Positions 8,293 through 18,700 are shown, numbered from the stretch's first letter. The stretch is 64,000 nucleotides of DNA from Geothrix edaphica (GCF_030268045.1 NZ_BSDC01000003.1:1-64000), one strand, 5' to 3'. Translations and numbers: made by a program. The notes: generated by a model from the sequence alone, not told the origin.

Positions 8293-8940
8293 ATGATGGC
8301 GGAAGCCACCTTGAACGAACCCCTGATGCCCCAGACGGCGCTCCGCGCCTCCGATCGGATCCCCGATCCGGCTTCGCCGTACCACACGCCCGAAGTGCTG
8401 GGATGGGTCGAGTCTGCCCAGGAAGGCGACCAGGCGGCCTTTGCCAACCTGGTCCGCCTGTTCTCCCGGGACGTCTACGGCAAGGCCTATTCCATCGTCA
8501 GGAACCATCAGGACGCCGACGATGTGGTACAGGAGACCTTCATCCGCGTCTTCCGGGCCCTGCCCGGCTTCCGCTTCGAGTCCTCCTTCCGCACCTGGCT
8601 GATCACCATCGCCACCCGCCAGGCTTTGAATTTCCGCGAGCGCATGGCCCGGGAACACGAGAGCCTCGAAGGACCGGAGGGCACGCTGGAGCATCCGGCC
8701 CTGCGGGTGGAGGAGACCCAGGTGTCCTCCTTGTTGGATCAGGAGGCCAGGCGGCTCCTGCATGAGGCGCTCCCGAAGCTGCCCCGCCGCCAGAAGGAAG
8801 CCCTCACCCTGAAGCTGCAGCACGACTGGAAATACGAGCAGATCGCCCAGCAGATGGGCACCTCCGTGGGCAGCGTGAAGGCCCACATCTTCCACGCCAT
8901 CCAGAACCTCACCCGCCACGTCAAAGGAGGCCGCCCATGA
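8293..8940 (+). CDS. ECF-family RNA polymerase sigma factor
   Basis: The 215-residue protein has sigma region 2 (DADDVVQETFIRVFRALPGF, then SSFRTWLITIATRQALNFRE) and region 4 (LPRRQKEALTLKLQHDWKYE, then IAQQMGTSVGSVKAHIFHAI), with no region 3, as in extracytoplasmic-function sigma factors. The ATG at 8293 has GGAG six bases upstream and is preferred to the one at 8248. Its stop overlaps the start of a putative zinc-binding anti-sigma factor (ATGA), so it is probably held inactive at the membrane and released by envelope stress. The target regulon is not visible. Confidence 0.9.
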   Translation: MMAEATLNEPLMPQTALRASDRIPDPASPYHTPEVLGWVESAQEGDQAAFANLVRLFSRDVYGKAYSIVRNHQDADDVVQETFIRVFRALPGFRFESSFRTWLITIATRQALNFRERMAREHESLEGPEGTLEHPALRVEETQVSSLLDQEARRLLHEALPKLPRRQKEALTLKLQHDWKYEQIAQQMGTSVGSVKAHIFHAIQNLTRHVKGGRP

Positions 8941-9443
8941 ACCCCGGGCCCCTTCCCCTCCCAGCAGCCTGTGCCGCCGCCCTTGCGGACATCGAGACCG
9001 ATCCCCTGGATCCCGGTCCCGCCGCCGAGGCCCACCTGAAGGTCTGCACCGCCTGTTCCGAGGCCCGGGTGGTCTTCCTGGCCCAGGAGGACAGCCCGGA
9101 CGCGCTGGCGCCGGTGGGCTATTTCGACCACCTCCCGGGCCGGATCCTCCGGAAGCTGCCTGCCCGCCCCACCCTGCGCCGCCACCTGGGTCCCCTGGGC
9201 TGGGCCGCCGCGGCGGTGGTGCTCATGGCCGTGGGCACCGGCGCCTTCCTGGCCGGCCGCGCGAACCGGACGCCCTACGTGGAGGCCACCCTGCCGCGAC
9301 AGCCCGACATTCTCGAGGTATCCACCTCCGACACCCCCTTCCACAACCGCGAGGAGGAGGCCGCCCAGATCCAGGCCCTCAGCCCCGAGGAAATGAAGGC
9401 ACTCTTGAAGCGCCTGGATGCGGCTCCGGCCCCGACGAGGTGA
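8937..9443 (+). CDS. Putative membrane anti-sigma factor with zinc-binding motif
   Basis: This 168-residue protein overlaps the sigma-factor stop. Near its start it has H-x3-C-x2-C (H33, C37, C40), the zinc-binding signature of ZAS-type anti-sigma factors. One transmembrane segment follows at about residues 87-107, and then a short periplasmic tail. Gene order, overlap and motif together support an anti-sigma role, with the sigma factor bound by the N-terminal cytoplasmic domain. Direct sequence similarity beyond the motif is weak. Its stop overlaps the ribosome-binding region of the next gene. Confidence 0.78.
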   Translation: MNPGPLPLPAACAAALADIETDPLDPGPAAEAHLKVCTACSEARVVFLAQEDSPDALAPVGYFDHLPGRILRKLPARPTLRRHLGPLGWAAAAVVLMAVGTGAFLAGRANRTPYVEATLPRQPDILEVSTSDTPFHNREEEAAQIQALSPEEMKALLKRLDAAPAPTR

Positions 9444-9448
9444 TCCCC

Positions 9449-9955
9449 ATGTTCCGCCACCCCCTGATGATGTCTCTCCTCCTGCTGCTCGTCGGCTTGC
9501 CGGTCCGCGCCCAGATGGAAGACGAACGCCCCCTGGTCCGATTCCGCATGGAGCAGCTCCAGCAGACGGTGGGCCTGCCCGAGGACCAGGCCCGCACGGT
9601 GGTGGAGCGCTGGTCGCGCTATGACCGGGAACAGTTCGAAAAGACCCGGCAGATCCAGCAAATCCGGCGCCGCTTCAACGACATCCTGATGGGTCCGGGC
9701 TCGGAGGAGGAGAAGAACGCCAAGGTCCGCCCCCTGCTGGAGCAGTTCGTGGAGCTGCGCCGCCAGCAGGCGGAGCTCAAGTTCAAGTTCGAGGAGGACA
9801 TCCGCGCCCGGCTGAGTCCCGCCCAGCAGGTGCGCCTCATCACCCATGTCGAGGAAATGCAGCGGCGCATGGTGGAGGCCATCCGGCAAGGCCTTGGCAA
9901 TCGGGCCGAACCCGGCCTTCGTCCCGGAGCAGCCATCCGTCGCGGCCGTCGATAA
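9449..9955 (+). CDS. Exported Spy/CpxP-like helical protein
   Basis: The 168-residue product begins with a signal peptide (about residues 1-22, ending VRAQ) and is otherwise charged, helical and rich in Glu, Gln and Arg. The pattern of LSPAQQVRLITHVEEMQRRM near the end resembles Spy/CpxP and heavy-metal-sensor periplasmic proteins, whose helices carry LTxxQ motifs. The ATG at 9449 follows AGGTGA. As third gene after a sigma and anti-sigma factor, it is a plausible periplasmic stress sensor or chaperone of that pathway. The family call is by architecture and one motif only. Confidence 0.65.
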   Translation: MFRHPLMMSLLLLLVGLPVRAQMEDERPLVRFRMEQLQQTVGLPEDQARTVVERWSRYDREQFEKTRQIQQIRRRFNDILMGPGSEEEKNAKVRPLLEQFVELRRQQAELKFKFEEDIRARLSPAQQVRLITHVEEMQRRMVEAIRQGLGNRAEPGLRPGAAIRRGRR

Positions 9956-9958
9956 CCG

Positions 9959-11674
9959 CTAGGACTGGGGCGCCTCCAGGATCACCGGAATGACCAGGGG
10001 ACGGGTCTGGGTGGTCTTGCGGATGACCCGCCGCAGGGCCAGGCGCAGGGTGTCCCGCAGGGCCTCGCCATCCTTGCGGACCGACGGCGGTGCCTCGTCG
10101 TAGGTCTTGCGGGCCACGCCTGCCAGCAGCTCGGCGTAGGCCTCGTCATCGGACAGCACCACGAATCCTCGGCTGAGGATGGTGGGCTCCGCCGCGAGCT
10201 CGCCGGTCTGCGGATCCACCAGCAGCGTGGCGAACACCACGCCATCTTCCTGGAGGATGAGGCGATCCTTCACCACGCGGGCATCCACCATGTGGTCCAC
10301 GCCCTCGCTCACGAAGCACTTGCCCACGGGCACCGCGCCCGGCATGTCCACCCGGCCGTCCAGGAACAGGCGCAGGCAGAGCCCGCCATCCAGCAGGGAG
10401 ATGCGCTCCGGCGTCCAGCCCAGCGACGCGGCCAGCTTGCCGTGGGCCCGCAGGTTCCGATAGGTCCCGTGTACGGGCACCATCTGGGCCGGCCGCACCG
10501 CCCGGATGAGGTCTGCCAGTTCATCGCGGCTGCCGTGGCCCGAAGCGTGGACGGGCCCCAACCCCTCCAGCGAGGTCTCCGCGCCCAGGCGCTCGGCCTC
10601 ATCCAGCATCCGCGAGATGGCCACCTCATTGCCGGGAATGGAGCGCGCGCTCACCACCAGGCGATCGCCCGGTTCGATGCGGAGGCCCTTCACCTCCCGG
10701 CGCAGCAGTCGCGCCAGGCCGCTCATGGGCTCTCCCTGGCTGCCGGTGCAGAGGATGAGCAGATCCTCGGGATCGAAGAGCTGCGCGTCTTTGACATCGA
10801 TGAGGATGTCGTCGGGCAGCGACAGCCGCTTCAGAGACCGGGCCAGTGTGAGGTTGCGGTCGAGGCTCCGCCCCAGGAGCACCACGCGACGGCGGAACTC
10901 GTAGGCCAGGTCGATCAAGGTCTGGAGGCGGTGGATGTTGGAGCTGAAGGTGGTGACGAAGAGCCGCCCCTTGGTCTGCTCGAAGGCGGCCTCCAGTCCC
11001 TCGCGGCAGGCTGATTCCGAAGGGGACCGGCCCGGGCGGCCCACGTTGGTGGAGTCTGCCATGAGCAGCCGGACGCCGGCATCGCCCAGGGCCGTCAGTC
11101 GCTCCATGCCCGTGAGCCGACCGTCCAGGGGCTCGGGATCGATCTTGAAGTCGCCGGAATGCACCAGCACACCCTGCGGGGTGTGGAGCGCCAACGCACA
11201 GGCGTCCGGAAGGCTGTGGGTGACCGGGATCCACTCGGCCTCGATCTCCCCGTCACCCACCTTCACGCGGCCGTAGTCCCGCACCACATGGAGCAGGCCC
11301 GGATCCAGGCCGTGCTCACGCAGCTTGCCTTCCACCAGGCCCAAGGTGAAGGCCGTGCCATAGACGGGCACCGGCCAGCGGCGCAGGAAATAAGGCAGCG
11401 CGCCGATGTGGTCCTCGTGGCCGTGCGTGAGCAGCACGGCTTGGAGGCGGTCTGCGAAGGGCTCCAGGTAGGCGAAGTCCGGCACGATGGAATCGATGCC
11501 CGGCTGGTCATCCGAAGGGAAGAGCTGGCCGCAATCCACCAGGAAGAGACTGCGGGCGCTGTGCACCACCAGCGCGTTCATGCCGAACTCGCCGAGCCCG
11601 CCGATGGGGATCAGCCGGAGTTCACCGGCAGCGGGGACCTCCGTCCAGGTTTCAAATTCGGGAGCGACGGGCAT
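9959..11674 (-). CDS. rnj: Ribonuclease J
   Basis: Ribonuclease J is a metallo-beta-lactamase/beta-CASP nuclease with endonuclease and 5'-3' exonuclease activity in mRNA turnover and rRNA processing. The 571-residue product has IGGLGEFGMNALVV near the N-terminus, the zinc motif THGHEDHIGALPYF (H84, H86, D88, H89), SGDFKIDPEP, MADSTNVGRPG and the beta-CASP HASGHGSRDEL segment. Length and motif order are normal. Its ATG overlaps the rsmA stop (TAATG), so the pair is an operon with rsmA first. Confidence 0.94.
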   Translation of the reverse strand: MPVAPEFETWTEVPAAGELRLIPIGGLGEFGMNALVVHSARSLFLVDCGQLFPSDDQPGIDSIVPDFAYLEPFADRLQAVLLTHGHEDHIGALPYFLRRWPVPVYGTAFTLGLVEGKLREHGLDPGLLHVVRDYGRVKVGDGEIEAEWIPVTHSLPDACALALHTPQGVLVHSGDFKIDPEPLDGRLTGMERLTALGDAGVRLLMADSTNVGRPGRSPSESACREGLEAAFEQTKGRLFVTTFSSNIHRLQTLIDLAYEFRRRVVLLGRSLDRNLTLARSLKRLSLPDDILIDVKDAQLFDPEDLLILCTGSQGEPMSGLARLLRREVKGLRIEPGDRLVVSARSIPGNEVAISRMLDEAERLGAETSLEGLGPVHASGHGSRDELADLIRAVRPAQMVPVHGTYRNLRAHGKLAASLGWTPERISLLDGGLCLRLFLDGRVDMPGAVPVGKCFVSEGVDHMVDARVVKDRLILQEDGVVFATLLVDPQTGELAAEPTILSRGFVVLSDDEAYAELLAGVARKTYDEAPPSVRKDGEALRDTLRLALRRVIRKTTQTRPLVIPVILEAPQS

Positions 11675-12483
11675 TACGATGGGAACACCTCCGGGTGGTG
11701 GATCAACAAGTGGCGCGTGGCCGAGAGCCAGTCGGATGGCGTGATCACTTCGGCGCGCAGCATCGGGGCCAGCCCCGCCTCAGCCAGTGCCTCGGCCGGC
11801 AGGCAGCCCTGCCAGTTGTTGGCCAGGGTCTTGCGGCGATGAGCGAAGGAACGGTGCAGCACGCTGAGCAGCGCCCTGCGCTCGGCGAGGCTGGGCGCAT
11901 CTGGTCGGGGTTCAAACTGAACCACCGCCGAATCCACCTTGGGGGCGGGCCGGAAGGAACCGGGCCCGAGCTTCACCAGGCGGGTCAGGCGGGCGCAGAG
12001 CTGGGCCAGCACCGACAGCGGCCCATAAGCCTTGGTGCCGGGCTCACCCATGAGCTTCTGGGCCACTTCCAGCTGGAACATCAGGGCCATGCGGTTCCAG
12101 GGAATGCCTTCCGTGAGCAGCCGCGCCAGGATGGGGGTGGCGGCGTTGTAGGGCAGGTTGCCCACCACCGACCAGGGCTCGCCCTCAGGAAGGCGGATGC
12201 GCACCGCATCGCCTTCCTCCAGGTGGAAGTGGGGCGTGGTGGCGAAGCGCTCCCTTAGCAGCACACAAGCTTCGGGATCCAGGTCCACCGCCCACAGCGG
12301 GCGTCCATCCGCCAGCAGGCGCTCTGTCAGCACGCCAGGACCCGGACCGATCTCCAGAAGCCGGGGTGCCGTCGAACCCAGCGCCGCGCCCACGATGGTG
12401 GCGATGGCCCCCTCGTTCACCAGGAAGTTCTGGCCGAGCCGCTTTTTTGCCCGGAGTCTGGGAAGCTGGGCGGAATCGGACAC
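11674..12483 (-). CDS. rsmA: 16S rRNA dimethyladenosine transferase RsmA (KsgA)
   Basis: RsmA dimethylates two adjacent adenosines near the 3' end of 16S rRNA during late small-subunit assembly. The 269-residue protein has the family-specific start RAKKRLGQNFLVNE, the SAM-binding LLEIGPGPGVLTERLL (about residues 42-57), the catalytic NLPYNAATPIL and the C-terminal PAPKVDSAVV with SFAHRRKTLANN. The order and spacing are standard. It heads a two-gene unit with ribonuclease J and is divergent from the minor-pilin operon. Confidence 0.95.
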   Translation of the reverse strand: MSDSAQLPRLRAKKRLGQNFLVNEGAIATIVGAALGSTAPRLLEIGPGPGVLTERLLADGRPLWAVDLDPEACVLLRERFATTPHFHLEEGDAVRIRLPEGEPWSVVGNLPYNAATPILARLLTEGIPWNRMALMFQLEVAQKLMGEPGTKAYGPLSVLAQLCARLTRLVKLGPGSFRPAPKVDSAVVQFEPRPDAPSLAERRALLSVLHRSFAHRRKTLANNWQGCLPAEALAEAGLAPMLRAEVITPSDWLSATRHLLIHHPEVFPS

Positions 12484-12533
12484 GCTTCAGGTTAGCACGT
12501 GCATTCCCGGGCGCAGGTCTCCGTTGAAGGTGT

Positions 12534-12561
12534 GTGTATACTTTTTATACACTCTTTTTGC
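12534..12561 (+). other. Hairpin GTGTATA-N5-TATACAC followed by a T-run, upstream of the pilin operon
   Basis: Perfect 7-bp arms around a CTTTT loop lie in the 187-base gap between rsmA and the pilin genes and are followed by CTCTTTTT. It could be an attenuator or terminator ahead of the pilin operon, or an operator. The gap is clearly A/T-richer than the flanking genes. Confidence 0.4.
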
Positions 12562-12670
12562 CAGCCCGGTTTTTTCACCACAGGTCTTCTCTCTACCAAT
12601 TCATTCGATTCAACTTAAAATTTCCGCCGGCCACCGCATTCCCTTCCTACCATTTCCTACCGAGGCGCCT

Positions 12671-13366
12671 ATGGAACCCATGCCGCACGACACCTCTCCC
12701 AGTCGGGGGTACACCTTGATTGAACTGCTGGTGGTGCTGGTCATCATAGCGGTGCTCGCCGTGGTGGGAGCAAGCACTCTCCAGCCGAAATCCCCTAGAG
12801 CGACTCAGAACGGCCTCACCGAAATTCGCGGTGTCTTCATTCATGCCAGAAACTTGGCCATGAGTTCAGGCAGGACCGTGGTCATCACGGGCGACTGGTC
12901 AACGGGCCCCCTGCAATTCCGCCAAATGGCCGATGACCTCACACTTATCACCCCTCCGATGGGTCAAATGGCCTTCGAAAGCACTTGGCAGCGCTACGCC
13001 CAGATGAAAACCACCGCTGATGGAACTGGGCTGGTAACTGGTGAAATTTCGAAGCCTACCCTCGTCGCTGGAATCACGACCGTATTTAAGAGTGCTGGAT
13101 GGTCGTCACCCGTGCAGAGTGCCAATGGCAGCTATGGATTCAGCCCTTCGGGGGTCCCGCTGCTACTTGCTAACGGTGGTGCTGGAACAACGCTTACGAC
13201 CCTTACCAATGGCGCTTGGTTGGGAGTTGTAGGCAAAACCCCCAAGGACAGCGGCCCCCCTTATGGGGTCGTGATTATCACTCCCCAGGGAAACGTCCTG
13301 GCTTTCTACAAACCCGATTCGAAACTCGACACACCCGCGGAGAACCAATGGAGACGCCTCGATTGA
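12671..13366 (+). CDS. FimT/GspH-like minor pilin
   Basis: The 231-residue product has a type IV prepilin leader: a short charged lead, cleavage site at RG-YTLIELL, then the hydrophobic helix LLVVLVIIAVLAVVGAS with the conserved Glu at +5. The remainder is a beta-rich head with a C-terminal region like FimT/GspH minor pilins. GAGG lies six bases before the ATG at 12671. It is the first of five genes in the order fimT-pilV-pilW-pilX-pilY1, which build the tip complex that primes pilus assembly. It overlaps pilV by 19 bases. Codon use looks more A/T-rich than in the neighbouring housekeeping genes. Confidence 0.82.
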   Translation: MEPMPHDTSPSRGYTLIELLVVLVIIAVLAVVGASTLQPKSPRATQNGLTEIRGVFIHARNLAMSSGRTVVITGDWSTGPLQFRQMADDLTLITPPMGQMAFESTWQRYAQMKTTADGTGLVTGEISKPTLVAGITTVFKSAGWSSPVQSANGSYGFSPSGVPLLLANGGAGTTLTTLTNGAWLGVVGKTPKDSGPPYGVVIITPQGNVLAFYKPDSKLDTPAENQWRRLD

Positions 13367-13881
13367 AGCTCACAAGACGACCATCGCCCATTCAAGGTGG
13401 CTTCAGCATGATCGAGTTGCTGATAGCAGCCTTCATCCTGTCCATAGGCTTACTTGGCCTGCTTTCACTTCAACTTGCGGCCACCGCCCAATCTGGCAAT
13501 AGTCGCGAGCGTGGAACCGCGGTTTTGCTGGCCCACAATCTGCTGGATCGAATTGCCGCTGAAGGTGCTTTGAGTGCGGGAGAGCGGATGGATAGCTCGA
13601 CCGGAACGGTAACTTCCAGCGGGTTCACTTACATTGATCCAGATTTGTCAGAAAAATCTGATGGCAGCAATCTCTACTTCGACATTGGTGGAATTCCCGT
13701 CATCGCCACTGCTCCCAACAAAATCTTCACCGTGGGTTGGATCCGAAAGCAGGGGTCACTAGCCGGACCGTACAACGCAACGGCAGAATTCATTGTAAAT
13801 ATCCAATGGGACGAATCGGTCTCAAAGACGAACGTAAAACAAACAAGGTATTTCTCGGTAAGCCGCAATGTCCGACTCTAA
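13348..13881 (+). CDS. pilV: PilV-like minor pilin
   Basis: This 177-residue prepilin has the cleavage motif QGG-FSMIELLIAAFILSIG, with hydrophobic N-terminal helix to about residue 45. The wording LIAAFILSIGLLGLLSLQLAA and the following QSGNSRERGTAVLLAHNLLDRI is typical of PilV (AxxLAxxLxDRM). The ATG at 13348 has GGAG upstream and lies within the end of the preceding gene. The head domain is short. It is expected in the inner membrane before assembly and then at the pilus tip with PilW, PilX and PilY1. Confidence 0.82.
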   Translation: METPRLKLTRRPSPIQGGFSMIELLIAAFILSIGLLGLLSLQLAATAQSGNSRERGTAVLLAHNLLDRIAAEGALSAGERMDSSTGTVTSSGFTYIDPDLSEKSDGSNLYFDIGGIPVIATAPNKIFTVGWIRKQGSLAGPYNATAEFIVNIQWDESVSKTNVKQTRYFSVSRNVRL

Positions 13882-15082
13882 TCGCACCCTTTTATCACGT
13901 CGCTGTCGCGGCTTCTCCCTAGTCGAAATGCTGGTGGCAGTGGTGTTCACCTCCATTCTAATGGCGGGGATGTTCCGCGTCTTCGCGTCGTCCACAGCCT
14001 CTTTTGCGGCATCGACGGAAACCCTTTCTGTACAAAGGAAGGCTCGCTGGGGCCTTACCCTTCTTCAGGATGAAGTACTCGAAGCGGGGCATCTTTTTTT
14101 CAAGCGAGTCGTCGGCGAACTCATTCCCAATAGCGATACAGCTCAGCCCCCCATCCTAATGCGCACCACAGACTTCACGCCACCAGGTGGTGTCAGTCCC
14201 GTCGATGAGTTGCAATTCGTCATGGATCTTCCCTTGAATGTCCAAGGGACTCTCAGAACTGCCCCCGTGATTGGAGACTCTAAGCTGTCGGTCAATGTGC
14301 TTTATGGGGGCGACTCCTTAAAGAAGGATGACTTGATCTTCATCCAGGATTCCAACTGGGAGGTTTACCGAATAAGCGCAGATCCATCCACCTCAGGTAA
14401 TACGAATTTCGATATTGATATTGTGGGGACGCAATCCGCGCTTGTGGATCAATACGGCAACGAAACAAGCAGCATCGTTCACGCCCTTGTACAAAAAACT
14501 CACCGAGCAAAGGCACAATTTACGGCATTCAGGCCTCTTCAAGTGGTCCGATACGCTGTAGTCCCAAGGAAACTGGATCCAGCTAGCCCCACAGCAACTG
14601 TCCCCTGTTTGGTGCGACAGACCCAGCCCTTGGCCGGCAACGCGAACGTCATCTTTTCGCCTGCCCAAGCTACCGAAGTCAACGGAGAGCAGATCCTTTT
14701 GGAGAACGTCTCCGGATTCTACGTGAACTGGAGCCTCGACGGCGGAAATACGTGGCTTCGAACCAGTGCGACTGCGGGGAGTACAGAACCCCCCTGGGCC
14801 GCAAGCACCGATTGGGGAACCCTTCGTGCCGCCTTGAACGCCAAGCTTGCATCGAGTTCGAGCCCACTTACCCAGCAAGCGCTCGGGGGCACAAGCACTG
14901 AGGATCCGTTCTGGATGAACTACACCCCCGTGCTGATTCGGATCGACATCGAAACCCGTTCTGAAATCCAAAGGACGGAATTCAATGCGTCTTCTTCAGC
15001 GACCAATCCTCAACTCGCCTTCCGTAAGAGACGGGAAACCCTTTACTTGTCTCCCAGGAATTTTTCCCTGGGCCGTCCTTAG
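13868..15082 (+). CDS. pilW: PilW-like minor pilin
   Basis: The 404-residue protein has the prepilin motif RG-FSLVEMLVAVVFTSILMAG and a large head domain. PilW is the longest minor pilin in this type of operon and follows PilV, as here. It overlaps pilV by 14 bases. The head has a repeated pattern of beta strands and a C-terminal IRIDIETRSEIQR segment of the kind found near the end of PilW proteins, but the middle is divergent and I cannot assign subdomains. Adhesion or pilus-tip assembly is inferred from position. Confidence 0.78.
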   Translation: MSDSNRTLLSRRCRGFSLVEMLVAVVFTSILMAGMFRVFASSTASFAASTETLSVQRKARWGLTLLQDEVLEAGHLFFKRVVGELIPNSDTAQPPILMRTTDFTPPGGVSPVDELQFVMDLPLNVQGTLRTAPVIGDSKLSVNVLYGGDSLKKDDLIFIQDSNWEVYRISADPSTSGNTNFDIDIVGTQSALVDQYGNETSSIVHALVQKTHRAKAQFTAFRPLQVVRYAVVPRKLDPASPTATVPCLVRQTQPLAGNANVIFSPAQATEVNGEQILLENVSGFYVNWSLDGGNTWLRTSATAGSTEPPWAASTDWGTLRAALNAKLASSSSPLTQQALGGTSTEDPFWMNYTPVLIRIDIETRSEIQRTEFNASSSATNPQLAFRKRRETLYLSPRNFSLGRP

Positions 15083-15090
15083 AGAAACCT

Positions 15091-15705
15091 ATGATCCAGC
15101 ATCGAGCCAACCACCAGCGCGAATCAGGGGGCATCACCATCATCCTTGCCCTTATTTTGCTCACCACGGTCACCGTGGCGGCTTTCGGCTTAGGCCGTAC
15201 CTCCCTGCGGGAAATCATGATCACCGGCAACGAGTCCACCGGACGTAAGGCATTTGAAACGGCGGACTCCGGGCTCGACTGGGTGATCACCTGGGGCAGC
15301 CCTTACGCCACCACCACCACAGGGTCCGCTGCAGCTACCCTCCATGCCCAGATGTCTGGCCTCATCAGCGCCATTGATACCGTCGATGCACGCACTGCCA
15401 GCTACATGGATCCAGATACTGGAACCATGCGCGTTCATCTCGACTCGGCCACGATTGGCGACGCCCTTACCCCTTCCCGTGCAGATTGGCTCCAGTTCAC
15501 AAAGGGTGCCACCGAAGTTGTCCCTGCCTTCGACTTGGAAGTGCGCTACCTCGGTCCCAATGAACTTGCAAACACGGGTCGCGGGGCGCTCATCAAGAGC
15601 AATCGCAGCCTGTGGCTCGTCCGATCCACCGGGCGCGCCAACATCGGCACCACGGGGCAAAGCTTTGTTTCCCGCCGCGAAGCAATTGTCGAATACATCA
15701 ACTAA
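15091..15705 (+). CDS. pilX: PilX-like pilus assembly protein
   Basis: This 204-residue protein starts eight bases after pilW. It has an N-terminal hydrophobic helix (about residues 15-36: GGITIILALILLTTVTVAAFG) preceded by ESG, matching PilX proteins, whose cleavage motif is degenerate (no FTLxE). The following REIMITGNESTGRKAFETAD agrees with the PilX pattern of xxxxAGNxxxxxxAFxxAE. The C-terminal end VSRREAIVEYIN is also typical. Sequence similarity is modest, so the call relies on the N-terminal pattern and gene order. Confidence 0.75.
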   Translation: MIQHRANHQRESGGITIILALILLTTVTVAAFGLGRTSLREIMITGNESTGRKAFETADSGLDWVITWGSPYATTTTGSAAATLHAQMSGLISAIDTVDARTASYMDPDTGTMRVHLDSATIGDALTPSRADWLQFTKGATEVVPAFDLEVRYLGPNELANTGRGALIKSNRSLWLVRSTGRANIGTTGQSFVSRREAIVEYIN

Positions 15706-15719
15706 CTGGAGAATCCGCC

Positions 15720-18700
15720 ATGAACATGCGCTCCGCTCTCCATCGCGGCCTCCGAGGCATCTTGGTCGCCTTCCTGTTTGTCCCGTTTGCCCAGGCTCAA
15801 ATCGAGCCTCAGCTCATGACCAAGACCGATCTGCTCGATGTCTATCAGGCAGATGCCGGCCATCCCCAGTTGGTCACCGTGCTCGACTTCACCACGGGAA
15901 GCCGGGCCGTCTTCGAACCTGGGAAATACCTTACCCAACCCACCCGCACCGGTTGGTTGGGGGGGGTCCAGTCCTTTGGTGATCCCATCGGCCTAGGTGC
16001 GGCAGGCATTACGGACGGCAAGGATTACGGGTTCATTTTTGTCATGAAGTCCGGCACTCACGAGGTCTACCTCCAACGTTGGCCTAATTCGAAGCAAATT
16101 TACGGCACCACCGCGGGTGTTCCCTACGTGGGTGTTCCCTACGATTTCCGGTCCTCCTTCGTCGGGACCCCCGTCACGGACACAGATCCCGCTGTGGCCA
16201 TCCCGAAGATCACTCATGTCCGCTTCACCATTAACGGCCGCAGCGTGGACCTTCCCTGCCCAAGCCGACTGTTCGACAGCCCCTACACCTTCACCTCGAA
16301 GGATGCCTACACCCTCGGCACCTCCACCAATGTTTCGAAACACGCGAATGGCACGGTCATCTACGACAAATGGTCAGATTCCCACCCGACCCTCACGGAC
16401 GATGACCCCGCCCTGGCCCTTGCCCTTAACGGAACAGTCCTTACTGGTTACACCGCCATCGGGAATTTTTTCTACACTTACGACTACCTCAGCTGGATCT
16501 TTGGAGCAACACAGGTCCGGAATGCCGATGGCACAGGCGTGGTTAACGCCCCCACAAGTGGGGTCTACGCCTCTCCAAGGGGATATGCCGTCCCGGACAC
16601 AACTGAAAATGTCAGCTACCCGACAGGACTGGCATTGACTTATGACACAAATGGAAAAGTCGTCAGCGGCACTGTTCAGACCTCTGTTGGTAGCGCAGAA
16701 GGTTGGAAGAATGGCCTACCTGTCATGACCCGCTACCAATCGGAAAAAGTGGCGGGGATCAACGTATTCCTCAACATCGGGTCAGACAGCAATGTCGATT
16801 GGATCTACCGTTTCCTTGATCCCTATGTGGACAATGCTTTGGGTTCCGAAGAAGGCGGCTCTTCCAACTCCGCCGGCATCCCGGCCAATCCGAACCAGAG
16901 CGCCATCTGGAATGACGCGACCAGGGGCAACCGGAAATTCGTCCGCAAATTGCTGAGCGCCGACCTCGCCAGCAATGACACGGCCCTCCAGAAAATGGGG
17001 CCCAGCGGATGGTTCAGCATCGGAACAACGGTCAAGGTTAGGGGAGTAGATGTAACCACCTACGACGCCATGGACCTCTTCAACTTTGGAGGTCGCAGCA
17101 ACCCTGACCCCCGCACACCCCAGCCTTGGGCTTATGCCTTGGCCAACACTTACTACCGGGCCACCGTCGAGAAGAACAGCAGCATCTTTACTGCGGGCTC
17201 TAACGCTTGCCCTGGAAAAGCCTATGTTCTTATATTCCCGACGTTGGGGGTCACGGATTCCTACGGGACCGCGAGTGTTCCCCTCACTACGACGAATGTT
17301 AACCAAGCCGCAGCGGCGGCTTACATCACCTACACGGAGCACGGCAACAAGTATCTGATGGGCGGGTCTTACCTGGCGATGCCCACCGCCTCCTCCCTCC
17401 TCCCAGGGACGGAGTTTTTCCATCCGCAAGCCCTCGCCAGCGTCGCTGCCTACCAGGATGGTTCCGCTAACAGCGGGCCTTGGGGTGCAGCCTGGGAAGT
17501 GAACCCGGCCACCACTCGTGGGCCTTCCAATCCAGGCACACAAACGATGGTGATCAGCCTAGGCATCCCAGGGTCCTACAAGCTGAAAGCTGGAAACAAT
17601 GCCCGCAACCCTGAGGAGGCCTATTTCCGCATCGCCCAGGCCTCTGACCCTTCCAGAACGGATCTGGGTTATGGAAAATGGCAGAGTGCAAACGGCAGAC
17701 CTGATGATGCTTCCGTCCTGGACGGAGGGAAGGTCTACTACTACTACTCCACGGATCCCGCTGCCCTGGAAAAGAATTGGGATGACGTGCTCCAAAAGAT
17801 CGTGGCTGGTTCAGCTTCCCTGTCCGCCCCTGCCACCCCATCAACTGGCGCCCGTACTACCACCCAGGCTTACTTTGGGATTTTTAAAACCAGCCGCACC
17901 CCTGTCTGGTCGGGCAACCTCTATTCGGTCGGCATCAAACGCGTCATCGACCCAACGACCAAGAAGGAAGTCTTTTCCTTCTATGGAAACACGGGTGAGA
18001 GCACCATTGGTTGCGTCCCCCTATTTGACACCGACGGCAATCCAATCCTGGATGCAAGCGGCAAACCTGTGACTCAATGTGGCCTCAATAATTTTGATGA
18101 TCACCATCTCTGGTCCGCATTCGACATCTTTGGCAATTACCTGGCGACCGAACTCCCCGCAGGCACCACAGTCCATACTGAAAACGTCCTTGGATCTCCC
18201 AAACTTTGGAGCAACCGAACGATCTTCACCCTGCTGCCAGGTTCCACCCCCACCAAGGTATCGTTCGAGTCGAATTACACCAGCCCAGACAGTGATCCCT
18301 TGATCAGTGCACTCCGAACAACCTTTGCGGGCCTCTTCCCGGCTGGTACCTCGGACACGGACAAGAACACGGCCATCAATGGATTCATCGACTTCTATAG
18401 GGGCAAAAACATCACCGACCCGTCGAAGAATCGTATTGGCATCTTCGGAGACATCATCAACTCGGCACCTCTGGCGGTGGAGCTCAGTAGTGACAACCTT
18501 CCTTCCGGCGTTGCTTGGCCATCCACGGCGATCATTAATAGCAGCCCGGTCTCAACGAAAGACCCACACGTTCGCCTCCTTCTGGTGGGCACGAATGGGG
18601 GAATGCTTCATTGCTTCGTCGAGCAAGCCTATGCCCTTCCCACCGCAGACCCGACGTTCGATCAGGTCACGGCCAAAGCAAATGAATTATGGGCCTTTGT

